Assembly: GCA_045654545.1 (NCBI GenBank)
Contig: JAZONO010000043.1
Coordinates: 1 to 6,501 of the forward strand
Reading direction: 5' to 3'
Source of the DNA: SIG588 sp045654545
Lineage (GTDB): Bacteria > Bacillota > Clostridia > Oscillospirales > Acutalibacteraceae
DNA: 6,501 nucleotides
In this document: piece by piece, positions 4,545-6,501 of the stretch
Layout of the letters: each line of letters begins with the position of its first letter
How positions within the stretch are numbered: position 1 is the first letter of the stretch
Notes under the pieces: model-generated
Database searches by the model: none
Seen by the model: the letters and a program-made list of their open reading frames with translations, nothing else
Told to the model about the DNA's origin: nothing
Translations under genes and position numbers: made by a program

Positions 4545-6062
4545 ATGACAACATTGCAACTGCGAGATTATCAGCAAGAATGCCTGGATATTATCGAGCG
4601 CCGCGGTGCAGGGAGATACCTTGTGCAGATGGCGACTGGTCTCGGTAAGACGGCAACCTTTACACATATTCCAAGACGTGGGCGTGTGCTCCTGCTCTCT
4701 CATCGAGAGGAACTGGTACACCAACCCATCAAATATTACGATTGCCCCGTGGGGGTGGAGATGGCGTCGGAAAAGTCGCACGGTGAGCCTGTGGTTTCTG
4801 CCGGTGTGCAGAGTTTGGTGCATCGACTGGAGAGGTTTCACCCAGAAGAGTTTGACACCATCATCTGTGATGAAGCACATCACGCTGCAGCAAAGACTTA
4901 TCGGCAGATCTTCTCCTACTTTCGGCCGCGTGTGCTGCTTGGGTTTACGGCAACGCCGAATCGGTCGGACAGTGTTCGACTGAACGATATTTTTGATGAT
5001 ATCATTTTTCAGCGAGACCTTCGATGGGGGATCCAGAACGGATACCTTTCGGACATCTATTGCCGCCGTGTGAATATCGGTTACGATTTGCGCAACGTAC
5101 ACACGCGCGGTGGCGACTATGCTCCCGGAGAATTGGAAGCGGCTATGGACGGCACCGCTGATGCGATCGCGGAAGTTTACCGTGAAATGGCAACCGGTGC
5201 CACGTTGATCTTCGCAGTATCGGTGGCACAGTGCGAGGAGATCGCGTCGAAAATCCCCGGTGCTATAGCGATAACGGGGACGACGAAACACAGGGCAGAT
5301 ATCATCGAAGCCTTTACGCGTAGAGAAATTCCGTGCATAGTGAACTGCATGGTGTTTACCGAAGGAACCGATATGCCGTTGGTCGAAACTATTATCATGG
5401 CAAGGCCGACACAGTCGGACAGTCTGTACACCCAAATGGTGGGGCGCGGACTTCGTCTCCATGAGGGGAAGGACAAGCTGAATCTGATCGATTGCGTGGG
5501 GGTTACCGGACGCGCTTCACTCTGCACGGCACCGTCTTTGCTCGGTATCTCGTTGGATCAGGTGCCGCCCGAAAAGCGTGACACGGTGGAGGGGATGCTG
5601 TTTGAACTTGAAGACGTCGCCACCGCCGCAGCAGATTGCCCGGAGAGTTGGATTCGAAACGTGAAAGTGGTTGACCTGTGGGCGAAAGGGCAGAAATACG
5701 ATCTCCACGGTGTCAACTGGTTTAAGATGCCGGACGGATCGTTGTACCTTAGTTTGCCAAGCGGCAAAATGCGCATTCCTGCGGCGGATGAACTGGGGAG
5801 AGTGAAACTGCAGGGTGATCTCATCCCGATGCAGCAAGCGCTCGATCGTGCCTTCGTGGCATTGGAAGCACACTATGAGGAAGAACGGTATATCTGGGAT
5901 ACTGCCGCCATGAAGCGATGGGGTGATAAGCCGGCATCCGACAAGCAGAAGGCGTGGGCGAAAAAGCTCTGCAAAAAGAAGTATCCGAAATTCGACGTGG
6001 AAGGGTTGACTAAGGCAGAGGCTTCGCAAGTGATCAACCGTATCATGGGGGAGAAAGCATGA
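4545..6062 (+). CDS. Superfamily 2 DEAD/DEAH-box helicase
   Basis: This 505-residue protein carries a full SF2 motif set: LRDYQQECLD with Q10, Walker A ATGLGKT (30-36), LSHREELVHQ (Ia, 51-60), DEAH (109-112), FTATPNR (134-140), VNCMVFTEGTDMP (266-278) and QMVGRGLRLHEG (297-308). It should translocate on or unwind DNA using ATP. It resembles the RecG/UvsW/RAD25-like helicases of phage replication modules, where it would remodel forks or branched intermediates. Residues 461-505 (DKPASDKQKAW ... LTKAEASQVI) form a small C-terminal helical element that I recall on other phage proteins. AAGGAG (4536-4541) is only 3 nt from ATG 4545, which is tight; TTG 4554, 12 nt away, is an alternative costing three residues. 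It overlaps the nuclease gene by ATGA, suggesting joint action. Confidence 0.93.
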   Translation: MTTLQLRDYQQECLDIIERRGAGRYLVQMATGLGKTATFTHIPRRGRVLLLSHREELVHQPIKYYDCPVGVEMASEKSHGEPVVSAGVQSLVHRLERFHPEEFDTIICDEAHHAAAKTYRQIFSYFRPRVLLGFTATPNRSDSVRLNDIFDDIIFQRDLRWGIQNGYLSDIYCRRVNIGYDLRNVHTRGGDYAPGELEAAMDGTADAIAEVYREMATGATLIFAVSVAQCEEIASKIPGAIAITGTTKHRADIIEAFTRREIPCIVNCMVFTEGTDMPLVETIIMARPTQSDSLYTQMVGRGLRLHEGKDKLNLIDCVGVTGRASLCTAPSLLGISLDQVPPEKRDTVEGMLFELEDVATAAADCPESWIRNVKVVDLWAKGQKYDLHGVNWFKMPDGSLYLSLPSGKMRIPAADELGRVKLQGDLIPMQQALDRAFVALEAHYEEERYIWDTAAMKRWGDKPASDKQKAWAKKLCKKKYPKFDVEGLTKAEASQVINRIMGEKA

Positions 6063-6496
6063 GCAAGTTTGTTACTGTGAAAAAACCGGTGACCGAAGAT
6101 GATCACCAGGCATTGGTGATCATGTGGGCAAAGTCGGCTGAGGGAAAGTGGCCGTGCCTTCGGTGGTTATACCACATCCCCAACGAACGCAAGTGTACTG
6201 TTATTGAGGGGGCACGGCTGAAACGCATCGGCGTGAAAGCCGGTGTATCGGATCTGTTTCTTCCATATCCCTGCGGAGGGTATCACGGACTGTACATCGA
6301 GATGAAAACCCCTGACGGGCGTGCTTCCTCTCCGCAGATCGAATTTTTAAAGGCTATGGAATGGTATGGATACGCAACGTACGTCTGCAAAGGGTACGAA
6401 GCGGCCATACGTGTGATCAAGGAATACTTAGGAGGTGGCGGAAGTGGAGCTGGAGCAGATCGAGCGACTGGCGATGAAGGGATTATCGGTGGATGA
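6059..6496 (+). CDS. VRR-NUC domain nuclease (PD-(D/E)XK fold)
   Basis: This 145-residue protein starts at ATG 6059, overlapping the helicase stop, with GGGGGAG (6047-6053) 5 nt before. It shows the VRR-NUC pattern: acidic N-terminal helix TEDDHQ (12-17), then HIPNER (39-44), KAGVSDLFLP (60-69, D65), YIEMKTPDGRAS (79-90, E81 and K83), Q93 and F96, and a final strand/helix YATYVCKGYEAAIRVI. D65, E81 and K83 are the expected metal and catalytic residues, so it should be active. Family members cut branched DNA such as flaps or Holliday junctions, and phage versions usually neighbour SF2 helicases as here. The Gly-rich tail after residue 124 comes from sequence that also holds the next gene's ribosome binding site and start, so it is probably not under selection as protein. 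Confidence 0.9.
   Translation: MSKFVTVKKPVTEDDHQALVIMWAKSAEGKWPCLRWLYHIPNERKCTVIEGARLKRIGVKAGVSDLFLPYPCGGYHGLYIEMKTPDGRASSPQIEFLKAMEWYGYATYVCKGYEAAIRVIKEYLGGGGSGAGADRATGDEGIIGG
6099..6123. repeat. 25-bp perfect inverted repeat inside the VRR-NUC gene
   Basis: ATGATCACCA (6099-6108) and TGGTGATCAT (6114-6123) are perfect 10-bp arms around GGCAT, 40 nt after the nuclease start codon. It can form a hairpin in the mRNA or bind a dimeric protein. It encodes part of EDDHQALVIMW, so some of the symmetry may be coding chance. No T-run follows. Confidence 0.9.
6430..6437 (+). promoter_or_regulatory. Strong Shine-Dalgarno for the next gene, inside the nuclease gene
   Basis: AGGAGGTG lies 6 nt before GTG 6444. 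It sits in the 3' part of the nuclease gene, where it encodes part of that protein's glycine run, and it fixes the start of the following partial gene. Confidence 0.8.
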
Positions 6497-6501
6497 TCTT
6501 C
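6444..6501 (+). CDS. Start of next phage gene (3' end outside window)
   Basis: From GTG 6444 the frame reads MELEQIERLAMKGLSVDDL and continues past the window edge; 19 residues are visible. The ribosome binding site AGGAGGTG (6430-6437) strongly supports this start; ATG 6474 is in frame but lacks one. It overlaps the nuclease gene by 53 bp in another frame. Similar small proteins beginning with an IE.LA.KG motif are, from memory, common after VRR-NUC in Firmicutes phages, with unknown function. Too little is present to assign a role. Confidence 0.75.
   Translation, partial: MELEQIERLAMKGLSVDDL

Noticed and set aside
4234..4548. 104-residue plus-strand open frame (starting MRGFVKMCEV) across the repeat block, and an overlapping 119-residue frame from 4175
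   Set aside because: Neither has a ribosome binding site at a sensible distance, their residues follow the repeats (CEV, RTRK, SHTRTS), they overlap each other, and the DNA is better explained as a non-coding repeat region.
4852..4880. TTGACA at 4852 as a possible internal promoter
   Set aside because: No acceptable -10 element occurs 16-18 bp downstream, and it lies in helicase coding sequence.
5231..5237. Tenth GTGCGAG copy inside the helicase gene
   Set aside because: Isolated single copy in coding sequence, well away from the clusters; consistent with chance.
4476..5462. 328-residue minus-strand open frame opposite the SF2 helicase
   Set aside because: The plus strand carries a complete helicase motif set; the minus frame is Arg/His/Cys-rich shadow sequence without a recognised domain.

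Overview
The window looks like the early replication and recombination module of a temperate phage or prophage, probably of a low-to-mid GC Clostridia (Firmicutes) host. Three things point there. The Shine-Dalgarno sequences are strong (AAAGGAGG, AAGGAGG, AGGAGGTG). All genes lie on the plus strand and overlap by ATGA or GTGA. The gene order is typical of such phages: small Cys-rich proteins, Rad52-like annealing protein, SSB, CHC2 zinc protein, DUF927 helicase, DEAD/DEAH helicase, VRR-NUC nuclease. No structural, tail or integrase gene lies within the window, so lytic versus integrated state cannot be told.

Left edge (1-454): the end of an XRE-type helix-turn-helix gene, which in this window is preceded in frame by three perfect 45-bp tandem repeats encoding YYEANKDEIAAYKKA. 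It is followed by an 87-bp intergenic stretch. That stretch holds two dyads and, on the minus strand, a near-consensus extended -10 promoter (TTGACA, 17 bp, TACAAT) firing back across the regulator gene. The layout recalls the antisense position of lambda PRE relative to cro.

Left-centre (455-2410): two small Cys-rich proteins of unknown role, then a Rad52-like single-strand annealing protein carrying an added zinc ribbon, then an SSB with the usual DEDLPF tip, then a stand-alone CHC2 primase-type zinc finger without a TOPRIM domain. Centre (2419-4230): a 603-aa DUF927-type P-loop ATPase/helicase.

Non-coding block (4231-4544): the most unusual piece. It holds nine exact copies of GTGCGAG, in both orientations, grouped in two GC-richer blocks around an AT-rich core. 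It also has an 18-bp perfect palindrome and a 26-bp direct repeat pair. I read it as a candidate replication origin (iteron-like) or multi-site operator set inside the replication module.

Right (4545-6501): a 505-aa superfamily 2 helicase, a VRR-NUC-type nuclease (possible Holliday-junction or branched-DNA nuclease), and the first codons of the next gene, whose start overlaps the nuclease gene out of frame.

Together the genes would recruit a helicase to the origin, coat single strands, anneal recombination intermediates and process branched DNA. No defence system or clearly new enzymatic system is visible. The novel candidates are the repeat block, the antisense promoter and the repeat-bearing regulator.
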